Assembly (NCBI GenBank): GCA_040285745.1
Contig: JAUFOR010000001.1
Span: 62,001 to 126,000, forward strand
DNA from: Barthelona sp. PCE
Lineage: Eukaryota > Metamonada: BaSk clade
Length of the DNA stretch: 64,000 nt
Reading direction: 5' to 3'
The notes below the pieces were generated by a model, which did no database searches, had not been told where the DNA came from, and saw nothing but the letters and a program-made list of their open reading frames with translations. The position numbers were made by a program, and so were the translations under genes. Positions within the stretch are counted from its first letter, which is position 1. Every line of letters begins with the position of its first letter. Shown in pieces: positions 1-9,384 of this stretch.

Positions 1-2422
1 ATCGAACGTAATCAGCGAATGAGACGAATCGATTATGGAGATACACCTGAATACCATATGCTTGTGAATCACCGGATACATGTAGCAAAGCTGTCACATC
101 ACTGAAAAAATCTAAAAACTTCTCTTCGAATTCACTAACGGAGTGTGCAAAATTATATAAAGGAAGACGGTAGGCCATACCATTTTCCTGTACCTTCTTA
201 CGTTCTGCTGAAAAACGTGTCATAGCAAGCCCAAAGCGTGTGCTGAAAAATTTGTCACGAGCAAAGTAAGGAGATTCTATTAATGAAGCAAGAGGAGGCC
301 GAAGATCTTTGTCATCAGCAATCATTCGCCGAATCAGGTTAACTGGCGCTCTTTTGATGAGATGATGCTCCCCCAGCGGAAGATTCGGACTGCACTCAAC
401 CGAGTACAGACGCATCAAAACATCACCGAGTTTTTGCACCAAGAAAGCCTGCTTTTCCTCATGTGAGCCAATGAAAGGAAGCATCTTTTCGAAAGGCACC
501 AGCCGCGGCAAGCCATGGGAATCAAGCACTGTATTTGTAGTATAGTTTTCAGATACGTAAGGGAATGTTTTAACCGACTCAAATAATGATGCTAGCTTAC
601 GCGCAATTATGTGGCGCCGGTTCAGCCCGAAACTTAACAGACTTTCAGTGATGAATTTGTGCAAAGACACACACTCTTCATAAGTTACGATCGCTCGCAT
701 ATCATCTCCCCATACAAACTGGACAGACTCCACGTCCAAAAACGCTGCACCCTCATATACATTGAGGTGATTGTCAACAGCGTCAACGATGGATGATGTG
801 CTCCACAAAACTGTATGGAATTTTCCTCCAAAAATCATCGTGCCTGTATGAGATACATCGATTGAACACAGTGTCTGTGCAACATGTTTCGTCAAGGGTA
901 CGCGCTGAATGATTCTGTCGATATTTGGCGCTTGAAAACTCTCTGCAATGGAAACAGCCCTGACCAGCAAAAAAATACGATCATAAAAAGTCGATACTGT
1001 ATCCAAACAGAGTGAGATGCAGCTAGATACAAATCCACGATGATACCACATCGCATGGCGCTCAAAAATGCATTTTTTCCGATCAATCTCAATTTTTAAC
1101 TCGTCTAACACTCCTGCATCCAGTGTTTCTGAGCCGAATCTAGATATAATCGTTTCTCTTTGCTCGTCCAGTCTGTTGCTGATGGTTTTTGATATCAATG
1201 CAAACTCCTCACAATCTCTCAGAACATAAATCATTCGATTGAGCTGCAAATCAGACAAATTACATCGGTGCCATGCCCTACAGGCATCATATAGCGGAGA
1301 AAGCTTCTCAACCAACTGACTGCGCAATTTGTAGCGCTGCGACTCGCAAGCTGGACCTACAATGTTATCAAGAGAGTCGGCCAAAACTGTTGACAAATGG
1401 CATATGTGATCACAGCCGAACTTGGCTGCAACTACATTCAACTGACTACGGAACGATACTATACTGTCCAAAACATCCAGTGTGTCTCCGATTTCGCTTT
1501 CTATATGAATCATCTCTGATGGGCTTGATGGTAACACAAACTCAGCGGGAGCCATCCCACTCACCTCCCGCATACAGTTCTCTACAGTGTCAAAAAAGCG
1601 CTGAATTGAGCTCTCGGTGGCATTCTTCTCGGCTGCTGTAAACACAGATTCACATAACTGATGATAGATCTCATTGATCTGCCTTGCCCTTGTTTCGTAT
1701 GTGCTGCGACCCTGCTCGATGGCTGTGTGTATAGAACTAGTGTCAAAAAAAGATTGAATCTTTCTAATCGCCTCACTCCCCGTGAGCTCGAGATTGTCCA
1801 AATGATGCAAACGCTCCACAAATGTGTCTGTGACAAACTCTCGCTTCTCTGCTTCGTACCATACCCTTGAATCACTGTCGAATGTAAAAGGAATGAATGA
1901 AAACGCCAATATATCGTTGCGTAATGACGCATCGAAAAAGCTTGGGATATCTAGTGTATTGACATACTCACAACGATGAAAGCAGTGGACGCTGGGGCAG
2001 TCAACTATAAATGCCGATTCTCGATCTATGCCAATGAAATCAACAGATGAAACAAGAAAATTCGCGTAAATCAATAATTCGAGCGATTTAAGATCAACAA
2101 TCACAAGAGATGCCTCCCCGCAGACACATATATACTCCTTAAACAAGAAAATTCGTGAAATTAATCCTACAGCTTCTGTGAAACTTGCAGAATTTATAGA
2201 ATTTGTACTAGAATAACCACAAAACAGTGTAGTAAGATCTGCTGATGCGTATGCAAAGGCCAGCTTGTGTTTCACAAAGTGTTTGATCTGCCCAACCCGC
2301 TTGGTATCTGTAAACAAAAACTGCCCAGCTTCTGTTTGTACAAACTTATGTTTTTCATTCTCTAATAAGAGCATGCGCCCTTGAATCCCCAAATCCTCAT
2401 GATTTTTATGCCTGCTGGACAT
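1..2422 (-). CDS. Large unrecognised protein, C-terminus beyond left edge
   Basis: An uninterrupted reading frame runs leftward from the ATG at 2420-2422 to base 1, giving about 807 codons with no stop. The N-terminal 170 residues are rich in short hydrophobic beta-like stretches and could be a small propeller. Residues from about 200 onward are mostly helical and rich in charged residues. I do not recognise the family. Near the left edge there is a stretch resembling the end of a kinase C-lobe (LIRRMIADDKDLRPPLASL), but no HRD, DFG or glycine-loop motifs precede it, so I do not call a kinase. The start was chosen as the first ATG after the upstream stops; it lies 61 bp from the divergent hydrolase gene. 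The reading frame is clear; the function is unknown. Confidence 0.8.
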   Translation of the reverse strand, partial: MSSRHKNHEDLGIQGRMLLLENEKHKFVQTEAGQFLFTDTKRVGQIKHFVKHKLAFAYASADLTTLFCGYSSTNSINSASFTEAVGLISRIFLFKEYICVCGEASLVIVDLKSLELLIYANFLVSSVDFIGIDRESAFIVDCPSVHCFHRCEYVNTLDIPSFFDASLRNDILAFSFIPFTFDSDSRVWYEAEKREFVTDTFVERLHHLDNLELTGSEAIRKIQSFFDTSSIHTAIEQGRSTYETRARQINEIYHQLCESVFTAAEKNATESSIQRFFDTVENCMREVSGMAPAEFVLPSSPSEMIHIESEIGDTLDVLDSIVSFRSQLNVVAAKFGCDHICHLSTVLADSLDNIVGPACESQRYKLRSQLVEKLSPLYDACRAWHRCNLSDLQLNRMIYVLRDCEEFALISKTISNRLDEQRETIISRFGSETLDAGVLDELKIEIDRKKCIFERHAMWYHRGFVSSCISLCLDTVSTFYDRIFLLVRAVSIAESFQAPNIDRIIQRVPLTKHVAQTLCSIDVSHTGTMIFGGKFHTVLWSTSSIVDAVDNHLNVYEGAAFLDVESVQFVWGDDMRAIVTYEECVSLHKFITESLLSFGLNRRHIIARKLASLFESVKTFPYVSENYTTNTVLDSHGLPRLVPFEKMLPFIGSHEEKQAFLVQKLGDVLMRLYSVECSPNLPLGEHHLIKRAPVNLIRRMIADDKDLRPPLASLIESPYFARDKFFSTRFGLAMTRFSAERKKVQENGMAYRLPLYNFAHSVSEFEEKFLDFFSDVTALLHVSGDSQAYGIQVYLHNRFVSFADYVR

Positions 2423-2483
2423 GAATTAAGATATAGTACTAAGAACAAGATTACTCCTCTTCTAACCTATTACTGCACATTTA
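2423..2483. promoter_or_regulatory. Shared divergent promoter region
   Basis: Only 61 bp separate the two divergent start codons, so both transcripts must start inside this stretch. It is AT-rich, with a TATATC-like element nearer the minus-strand gene and a pyrimidine-rich run (CTCCTCTTCTAACC) nearer the plus-strand gene. No defined factor site is recognised. Confidence 0.45.
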
Positions 2484-3467
2484 ATGGCTTCCACCACCAC
2501 AGAACTGGATAATATTGTCCCTATTGATACTTCTGGTATCATTCCTTATGAAAGAGAAACAGATTTTTACATTGAAATACCTATGCTTGCTCCTGCAGCT
2601 CCTCAGACAATTAAAACGAGATACCGTCTCACGAACGGCCAGATTCAGGACGACAGCAGACCCATAGTCGTTGTTCTACACGGTTTTTGTTCGTCACTTA
2701 CTTTAATGCAAATTATATGCGATAGTATCTCGGATACACTTGACGCTACGGTCCTCTCCATTGATCTGCCAAACCATGGTTTCACAGATTTCTCTACTGA
2801 AGAAAACATTAACGCAGGCTTCTTTGTCCAGTTTCTTAATGCTTTCTTCGAAGCTGTTAATCTAAACAGACCATACTATCTTTTTGGGCACTCGATGGGT
2901 GGTGCAATCTGTACAGCGTTCGCTGCAGATCAACTCTCCCGCGCAGAGACACACCTCAAGGGAATAATGCTAAGCGCAGCTGCTGGTCTCGTTGTACATG
3001 GACACGACAGTTGGGGCATGCGCCGCGTGCAGTCCAATGGTATGTTTGGCAAGTTCCTGTTCGCCATTGTGGCTAGAAAATTTTTCAGAAAAATGGTCAA
3101 CGAAGAGCTATTAGTTAAGTATAGCGGCACTGCAAAAGCTGATTGGTACGACTATCTATTCGAGCGTCGGGGGTTCCGCCCGATTAGGAGAAAGATGCGT
3201 GACATCATCGCTACATTTGAGTGGGATGGTCTTGGTCCTCAGGCTGAAATTATTGGTGGACACCCCGAGTTCCCAGTCATGTATTTCTACGCAGACCAGG
3301 ACAATCTTCTCTCCGAAGAAGAGGTCAATTCTGTTTGGAAGGCTGCCATTCCTCAGCTTCAAATCGAAGTCTTGAGAAACCACCCTCACGATGTCTATCT
3401 CAGTTGCCCTGTTAAGGTCGGTCAAGTTGCTGCTGGTTTTGTTGCTGAATCTCTGTCAAAGTCATAG
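2484..3467 (+). CDS. Alpha/beta hydrolase
   Basis: A 327-residue serine hydrolase of the alpha/beta fold. The oxyanion-loop motif LHGF is at residues 65-68, the nucleophile elbow GHSMGG at 135-140 places the nucleophile at Ser137, the acid is probably Asp271 or Asp273 in the YADQD strand-turn, and the general base is probably His302 in the HPHD segment. A helical cap fits between residues 150 and 250. There is no signal peptide or membrane segment, so it is probably cytosolic. The substrate cannot be told from the sequence; family members include lipases, esterases and epoxide hydrolases. The start codon is the first ATG, and the 3' end overlaps the convergent HIT zinc-finger gene by 46 bp. 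Confidence 0.9.
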   Translation: MASTTTELDNIVPIDTSGIIPYERETDFYIEIPMLAPAAPQTIKTRYRLTNGQIQDDSRPIVVVLHGFCSSLTLMQIICDSISDTLDATVLSIDLPNHGFTDFSTEENINAGFFVQFLNAFFEAVNLNRPYYLFGHSMGGAICTAFAADQLSRAETHLKGIMLSAAAGLVVHGHDSWGMRRVQSNGMFGKFLFAIVARKFFRKMVNEELLVKYSGTAKADWYDYLFERRGFRPIRRKMRDIIATFEWDGLGPQAEIIGGHPEFPVMYFYADQDNLLSEEEVNSVWKAAIPQLQIEVLRNHPHDVYLSCPVKVGQVAAGFVAESLSKS

Positions 3468-3880
3468 TGAATTGCTTCAAGCACATCCCAACAAAAGTCA
3501 TTGAACCCTGTATTGAGTTCTCGGTACTCCATAAGTTCCTGGAGAGGCTTTTCGTGGTTGTAAATCGTCTTTATGATTTTTTTAAGATCATCGTCTCTTA
3601 GCTGATCTGAAACCAACTTGCTTTCAAGCGCCATACCAAGACGTTGATCACTGATGTAGTCTGCTGAATCAATGACATCCTCATCCGTTCCTGTACCTTC
3701 TGTGACATTTGTTTCTGACTGTTCCTCAACAATAGGAACACAAACTGCACTCCCTTGATGCTCTTTAAAACATACCCCTGAGCAGTAGCCCCCGTGGCAC
3801 GTGGGACAGAGATACCGCGCCTTTTCAACACAGCACTGAATGCAAGTGTTTAATGACATTGGGAAAAAAATCGTTTGCAT
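3422..3880 (-). CDS. HIT-type zinc-finger protein (ZNHIT3/Hit1-like)
   Basis: A 152-residue protein with a zf-HIT module at its N-terminus: paired CxxC-type ligands (CIQC, CPTC), then YCSGVCFKEH and a final Cys, the usual arrangement for binding two zinc ions. The rest is acidic, then helical. In known families, short HIT-finger proteins such as ZNHIT3/Hit1 and Bcd1 help assemble box C/D snoRNPs; the length suits ZNHIT3/Hit1, but the subfamily is an inference. Translation may begin seven codons downstream at 3859 (MSLNTC), which would put the finger at the very start. Its last 46 bases overlap the 3' end of the convergent hydrolase gene in a different frame. Confidence 0.82.
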   Translation of the reverse strand: MQTIFFPMSLNTCIQCCVEKARYLCPTCHGGYCSGVCFKEHQGSAVCVPIVEEQSETNVTEGTGTDEDVIDSADYISDQRLGMALESKLVSDQLRDDDLKKIIKTIYNHEKPLQELMEYRELNTGFNDFCWDVLEAIHYDFDRDSATKPAAT

Positions 3881-3901
3881 TGCAATAAATTCATATCAAC
3901 A

Positions 3902-3907
3902 TTTATT
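3902..3907 (-). terminator. AATAAA poly(A) signal candidate
   Basis: AATAAA on the minus strand lies 18 nt past the stop codon of the SKA1-like gene. Confidence 0.45.
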
Positions 3908-3924
3908 CAATAATAAACACATAT

Positions 3925-4839
3925 TTACATCTGCGCACGTGATGGATTTCTACTCATTCTGCTCTCTGTCTCAGATTGCTCAATCTCAGACATTACATTA
4001 GCTTCCCACTGATCACTTCCATCAACCGTACGACCAAGTTTCTTAAAAAGCTGAGACAAAATACGTTCTGCAAACTTGGCGTTAACCGTTTCAGCCATAG
4101 AAAATTCACCAACAACATAGCTGTTAGTTCCCGACAGCAAAAGTCTATTTAAGCCAATTAGCTGGTTCAACTGTGCACCGAGCGTACCATCAGTCACCCT
4201 GTTAATAAGAGATCGATTGAGAGGAGAAAGTCTTCCAAAACCTTTAATATCACCCTCTGCTGTATACCAGACTTCAATCACATGACGAAGCTGTGGGTTG
4301 CCCAGGACGGTTTCGTTTCCGCGGACCTCATATAGAACGGCCTGCCATTTGAAGAAGACATTAAGATCATCAATCAAAGAATTTAAAGCATCGATAGAAT
4401 GATTCCCCAATTGTTTGGCTGATGTCAGCTCGTCTATGTCAATGTGTTCGATTGTATGTACCTCGACTGCATGTTTAATCACGTTCCCTATTGATAATGA
4501 GGATTTTTTCTTCTTCAAGGTTCGCTTCTGTTGTTCCTCCTGTTCTGCTTGGTGGCGTTCGACCTCCTTCTCGTGTTTATGGTACAGAGAGGTCGCTACT
4601 TCTCCCTGAGCTTCGACAACAAAGTTAAATTCTTCAACTAAATCAACGAGCTCTCTATCACGTGCTATAGCTGTTTTTAGATCTTTTAACAATGCTTTGC
4701 ACGCATCCATGCGTCCTTTAAGAAATTCAAAGGTCTGTGGATTGTTTAAAGCAGAAAAAGATATGTTCAAAAGAGTTTGAAGCTCATCTGTTTGATTCCT
4801 TGCCCTGGTGACAAGCTCATCGTACGGATTCACATCCAT
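3925..4839 (-). CDS. SKA1: Spindle and kinetochore-associated protein 1 homologue (SKA1-like)
   Basis: A 304-residue protein. Residues 1-110 are predicted coiled coil, ending in a basic linker with lysine runs. Residues 130-243 match the order of elements in the SKA1 microtubule-binding winged-helix domain: an IDIDELTS start, a helix with LIDDLN, the strand-turn YTAEGDIKGF, and the closing helix and strand LNRLLLSGTNSYVV. In known SKA1 the C-terminal domain binds microtubules and the N-terminal coiled coil trimerises with SKA2 and SKA3 at kinetochores. A tail of about 60 residues follows the domain. The start is the ATG at 4837-4839, because the frame upstream contains only non-ATG codons. 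The assignment rests on remembered motif order, not a search. Confidence 0.7.
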   Translation of the reverse strand: MDVNPYDELVTRARNQTDELQTLLNISFSALNNPQTFEFLKGRMDACKALLKDLKTAIARDRELVDLVEEFNFVVEAQGEVATSLYHKHEKEVERHQAEQEEQQKRTLKKKKSSLSIGNVIKHAVEVHTIEHIDIDELTSAKQLGNHSIDALNSLIDDLNVFFKWQAVLYEVRGNETVLGNPQLRHVIEVWYTAEGDIKGFGRLSPLNRSLINRVTDGTLGAQLNQLIGLNRLLLSGTNSYVVGEFSMAETVNAKFAERILSQLFKKLGRTVDGSDQWEANVMSEIEQSETESRMSRNPSRAQM

Positions 4840-4879
4840 TGAATCCTGGAAGAGTGAAAAAACTGAAAACAAAATTTAC

Positions 4880-7800
4880 TTAAAACTTAAAGAGTTTGGT
4901 GGATGGTAAACACACAGTAATCTTTGCGCGCTTAGCCGGGAACTGACCTTTCTTGACACCTGCCACAATCCGACCACGAAGATGGTTAAAATTCTTTAAT
5001 GACTTATCTACAGGAACTGTGAGAAAGAACCTGAACCCCTCAGGCATAGTCTTGTACATGTTTTGAAGGATTTTGGTAGACTCAAACCTCTCGTTATTAA
5101 TACGTCCGTACCTTAATAGTGAAAGAACACCACCAACATATCTTGCACGATCCTGTTCATCCTCAATAGCACTGACAAAATCAAACGCAGCCATGTAGTC
5201 ATCCTCAGTAATCTGAACTTTGTAAGGAATAATGGAACTGAAGTGATCAATACTGACTATGAATTCAGGAAAATGATCAGTGCAAACTGCGTAGACTTCC
5301 TTCACAACATCAGTCATATTCGAGTGTTTGTATGCTATCATATTGATTAAACTATAAATATCTGTGTTGTAGCCCTCCGGAACATGAACACGCAAAAATA
5401 TGGCAAGCTTAACACCAAAACTGTAAAATTTCTTCACATCCATTACTGCAGCTGGTTCCCCTTCAGCTGCCAACGCGAAATCTACAGGAGTGGTGTTACA
5501 TGCAAGTAATTCAGCGAAAGACATGCACTTCGGTGTTTTTGGGTGTATAAATTCATTGCGCTCCTCCTTGGATAACAACGGATACTTCATAATGTAGCTC
5601 ATCATATCTTCGTGATAGTTATTGACAGCGTCAATGAGAGGGCATAGCATATCAAACATAATCTGATCATCATCATAATGCAAATAGCAAGCATAGAACA
5701 TCGTCGAGAATAAATTGGGAGCGCATTCAACAACAGTTTTCAGATTATTGGCGATCCACTCAAAAACTTCTTCGTGGATTGTGATGGAAGAATTCCTGCA
5801 CTGACCATTGAATGTTTGGTACAATGAGTACAGAACCTGATTACGACTCGGTTTCTTTGTGGATGTCTCCTTGAAGGACAAAATGGGTAAAAACCAATGG
5901 TGTGCAATGACGCTGTATATCTCGCCATAAGTCTTCTTATCAGTGCATGCATCAATCTTTCCGACAGTGTTAATGATGGAATCAACAATCTTAGATGAAA
6001 AAGGGAAGCCGCGACAGGCCGCACCCAGTACTCTCCAAAACCGACCCTTGAATATCTCATTACTCCATCCCGAAACAGTGACAACGTCCATTATACGCTC
6101 AGAACAGAAGTTCACGAGCAGTAGACGAATATCGATACCGACACGGCGGTTCCACAACTCGTGAATGAATTCGGACACATCAATAGTGCGTGTGAGCTTA
6201 GAGAGCAATCCTATAATCCCAACAATCATCTTGGTTGCCGTGATACCAAGGTTGTCTCCATCGTTCCGAACAGTATCGATCAATTGGTTTGCAAGAGCAG
6301 TGCGGTCACCATCGGAACATGAGTATGCATAGCCATCGAGGAAGGGTCGAGCAAGGGGGGCTGTCTTGTTGTCCATGAGCAACGGGATGAGCAACTCTAT
6401 ATCCGCGTTACGACCGATCAATGAAATGATGGAAGACACAACTCTGTTCAATTCCTCTGGGAAGTCGTTATCAATGCGAATACAATCTGCAATGGCCTTA
6501 CGTTCCTCATCCGTAAAATGAACAGTACACACGCGTTGCAAGTAACCTAATGGGCGAATGCAGTCGTACCAGAATGTAGATAGCTCACTTTCTTTGAGAC
6601 TAAGTCTATAGTACTTATTTTGCTTTTCATCCTGGAGCTTGCCTAAATCTTCATCGGTTGTTGCGTCCTCTGTCGGGTTGCCTTCTTCGTCCACTTTGTT
6701 CAAGGTTTTGTTGCACTCAACCAAGAGTCTCAAGGCCTCTACGTGCTCGTCACTCATCTTCTGCCACTTGACGATCTCTGGTAGTTTCTCAAAAAACTGC
6801 GTCTTCAACTCCTTGGATAACCCATCTACCTCAAGGTAACGAGCCATCCTCAATGGGTTCGCTTTCATATACAAGATATAATTGGAAATTGATGAAATGG
6901 TGATGGTGGGATGAAGCTTCTGAGAGAGGAATATCTCTGCCAGGTTTGTTCTGCGTTTGAAAATACGCTCCCTAGGTTTGGCAAGGGTGGGAAGAGGGCG
7001 ATGTTTTTTCTCTTCGTTAAACACATTCAATTCATTAAAGGCCATTAAACGACGAAGGAAAGGTAAAGTCTGTTGAGCCTTTTCAAAGATAAACTCCAAC
7101 CCCAGAGCATCGATCATCGCAAGATTGCGGTGGACATAACGCTTGTTCTTGTAGTCTTTTACCATACATCCGTCCAAATTAGTAACAAACCTGACAAACA
7201 TATTCTGCAAGGGATTAACTACACTAACAAAATCGGCATCAGCCAAGAGTTTGTGCCAAAACTCGGCCCATCCTTCAATGTTAATTGTTGGCTCGGTGTC
7301 ACAAATACCGTCGTACGCTTTCTGAGTGGTCTTGAGACTGTGAAATTCACCACGTGTCTTGACGCGATTGTAACGTTCTAGATCTCGGAACGAGTATGAA
7401 TACTCCTCCTGGAATTCCTTGTTGTAGACAATTGTATCATACAAAGAAGGATAAATATTGAAGAGCATCTCTGCCCTCAATTTCAAAGTAACAATGCGTT
7501 TAACGTATTGAACACACTCATCAATGCTGAAATCCTCGTATTCGCCCCTGATGGTCTTGTTAATGACTTTGTATAATAAACCGAAAGGGGGCAACAAGAA
7601 CATGTTCTTTGATATTTGCGAAAATTTAAACAACAACTCAAAAACTTCAAAGTTGCGTTCTCCCTTCAGCACCTCTTCTCGGGTCAAAACGAATTCCTTT
7701 GCTGATCTCCACTGGTCGTTATAACATGGTGTGTGAACCGTTGAGTCATACCGTTGATTAATGATTGAAATAATGTAATTAATTACCTTGAGCACATTAT

Positions 7801-9238
7801 CACCTCCAAAGTGAACATAATGCAGTAAAATACAAATAAGATATATATTTCGTACGTTGTTGGTCTCCTCCATCATCAGAGGGTAATCGCGTTTCATGAC
7901 CAAAGCCAGAATCGGATCGACCATAATCTTCCGTCCCAACAAATTAATCTCAACCTTCTCCATCTCATCAGTGCGGGTATATGGGTAAAATTCAAGCAGA
8001 TATTGACACAGCCTACTGGGATCCCCTCCAAGCTCACCCTCAGTTACGTCAGATGCAAAGAGACGGGTGAAGTACCTCGTGCAGAAGTCAACATACATTT
8101 CCTTACACAGACTGTTATGACTTGAGATTTTATAATTGACTTTACGAAGCTGGACAACGTTGTCGTACATTGTTTTCTTGAAATCACACAAACGATCCAG
8201 GTCGGCATCCATCCTCTTCTGAAACATACGAATGATGAATGATCCTGGAACGTACCTACCCCTTGTATAGTAGTTATCCAGGCAAAAGAATGAATTATCC
8301 AGGGAGAAATTCTCCCCCTCAATCATTTTATCAATGGCTGTTGCATCAATGGACACAAAAAAATCATAAAACGTTTGAGTAAGAACCAGCTTCTTCTTAT
8401 GAACAACAACCTGTTCAACCAAGTAGTCGACTACAGCCTGTGGGTCCCTCAGAACATAACGATTATAGACCATATACTTTAGGTGATCAAGACAAGCAAT
8501 ATTGAACTTCAAATTGCCATAAAAGGTCCAGAGTATGTAATCGACGAGGCCTTGGAATATGACACCCTTTTTTGTGTACTCTGCAATGAACATGTCAATT
8601 ATAGCAGGTGTACGCATGATGTATCTGATCAGGATCTGAGGAATCTCCATTAGAAAACGACTGTTCTCAACCTTGATGATACGGTTCCAGAGGAAGTCAA
8701 AGGTACCCTCCAAGAGGCGTGGCTGTTCGGAGAAGACGGATTTAAGCTGGTACGCACTGTTATTGAATCCATCATTGAGAACCTTCCAGATGAGTTCTGC
8801 TGAACATCCAGGAAGAATTTTTTCCTGTTCCTGAGGAACAAAGCCCTCTGTGGTGTAAATCAGATCACATTGCTTCGTGAAACGACCTTTTGACCGAGAG
8901 AGACGAGTAATAACACGGTTACGTAAACTTAATTTGCAGTTCAGAAGAATAGAGATGAGGTCATCCCTGTTGACGAACCAAGCAAAGACCTTGGGAAAGT
9001 AGAAACACTTTAATGTGGCACGAGCGGTATGAGGACAAACAGTCTTATTGAATAACTGCAGTAAGCGTTCGTATTGTTTTGTGAGACGAAGCACGGTGAT
9101 AAAAGCTATCTTACGTTTGAGATTCCATTGGACATCAAACTCAAAGTCCACAGGATGTTCCTTTATGAAAGCTGCAAGTTCATTTAAAAGCTTGGTTTTA
9201 ACACTTAAAGAATCACAGATGGTAAGAAAAGTATCCAT
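4880..9238 (-). CDS. Very large helical protein of unknown function
   Basis: A 1452-residue protein starting at the ATG at 9236-9238. It is almost entirely predicted helix, with no transmembrane segment, no obvious coiled-coil stretch and no catalytic motif I recognise. Hydrophobic and aromatic residues recur in a pattern that suggests an alpha-solenoid (helical-repeat scaffold), for example EIPQILIRYIMRTP and similar segments. A short acidic disordered insert (EEGNPTEDATTDEDL) falls near the middle. Large solenoids of this kind include nucleoporins, Mediator, Integrator and CCR4-NOT scaffolds, but nothing here decides between them. It lies 41 bp upstream of the SKA1-like gene on the same strand; each probably has its own promoter. 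Confidence 0.88.
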   Translation of the reverse strand: MDTFLTICDSLSVKTKLLNELAAFIKEHPVDFEFDVQWNLKRKIAFITVLRLTKQYERLLQLFNKTVCPHTARATLKCFYFPKVFAWFVNRDDLISILLNCKLSLRNRVITRLSRSKGRFTKQCDLIYTTEGFVPQEQEKILPGCSAELIWKVLNDGFNNSAYQLKSVFSEQPRLLEGTFDFLWNRIIKVENSRFLMEIPQILIRYIMRTPAIIDMFIAEYTKKGVIFQGLVDYILWTFYGNLKFNIACLDHLKYMVYNRYVLRDPQAVVDYLVEQVVVHKKKLVLTQTFYDFFVSIDATAIDKMIEGENFSLDNSFFCLDNYYTRGRYVPGSFIIRMFQKRMDADLDRLCDFKKTMYDNVVQLRKVNYKISSHNSLCKEMYVDFCTRYFTRLFASDVTEGELGGDPSRLCQYLLEFYPYTRTDEMEKVEINLLGRKIMVDPILALVMKRDYPLMMEETNNVRNIYLICILLHYVHFGGDNVLKVINYIISIINQRYDSTVHTPCYNDQWRSAKEFVLTREEVLKGERNFEVFELLFKFSQISKNMFLLPPFGLLYKVINKTIRGEYEDFSIDECVQYVKRIVTLKLRAEMLFNIYPSLYDTIVYNKEFQEEYSYSFRDLERYNRVKTRGEFHSLKTTQKAYDGICDTEPTINIEGWAEFWHKLLADADFVSVVNPLQNMFVRFVTNLDGCMVKDYKNKRYVHRNLAMIDALGLEFIFEKAQQTLPFLRRLMAFNELNVFNEEKKHRPLPTLAKPRERIFKRRTNLAEIFLSQKLHPTITISSISNYILYMKANPLRMARYLEVDGLSKELKTQFFEKLPEIVKWQKMSDEHVEALRLLVECNKTLNKVDEEGNPTEDATTDEDLGKLQDEKQNKYYRLSLKESELSTFWYDCIRPLGYLQRVCTVHFTDEERKAIADCIRIDNDFPEELNRVVSSIISLIGRNADIELLIPLLMDNKTAPLARPFLDGYAYSCSDGDRTALANQLIDTVRNDGDNLGITATKMIVGIIGLLSKLTRTIDVSEFIHELWNRRVGIDIRLLLVNFCSERIMDVVTVSGWSNEIFKGRFWRVLGAACRGFPFSSKIVDSIINTVGKIDACTDKKTYGEIYSVIAHHWFLPILSFKETSTKKPSRNQVLYSLYQTFNGQCRNSSITIHEEVFEWIANNLKTVVECAPNLFSTMFYACYLHYDDDQIMFDMLCPLIDAVNNYHEDMMSYIMKYPLLSKEERNEFIHPKTPKCMSFAELLACNTTPVDFALAAEGEPAAVMDVKKFYSFGVKLAIFLRVHVPEGYNTDIYSLINMIAYKHSNMTDVVKEVYAVCTDHFPEFIVSIDHFSSIIPYKVQITEDDYMAAFDFVSAIEDEQDRARYVGGVLSLLRYGRINNERFESTKILQNMYKTMPEGFRFFLTVPVDKSLKNFNHLRGRIVAGVKKGQFPAKRAKITVCLPSTKLFKF

Positions 9239-9378
9239 TATGTATTGAAAATTGGTGAGCAAAGAAGAAAAAAGTTAAGCATGAAACAAATGGCTCAAAT
9301 ACTTCAACTGACGTTTTTGTGATCAATTACCAGGGTTACTGTTCAAGGTAACTTCAATTCACAAAATGGCACAAAATA

Positions 9379-9384
9379 TTTATT
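9379..9384 (-). terminator. AATAAA overlapping the stop codon
   Basis: The minus-strand AATAAA includes the TAA stop at 9380-9382 of the following gene, implying a very short 3' UTR if it is used. Confidence 0.4.

Noticed and set aside
1-400. GCN2 or other kinase domain
   Set aside because: Only one C-lobe-like segment is seen; the catalytic and ATP-binding motifs are absent.
1582-1932. 116-codon frame on the minus strand
   Set aside because: It lies inside the long open frame 1-2422 in another frame and has no protein-like pattern.
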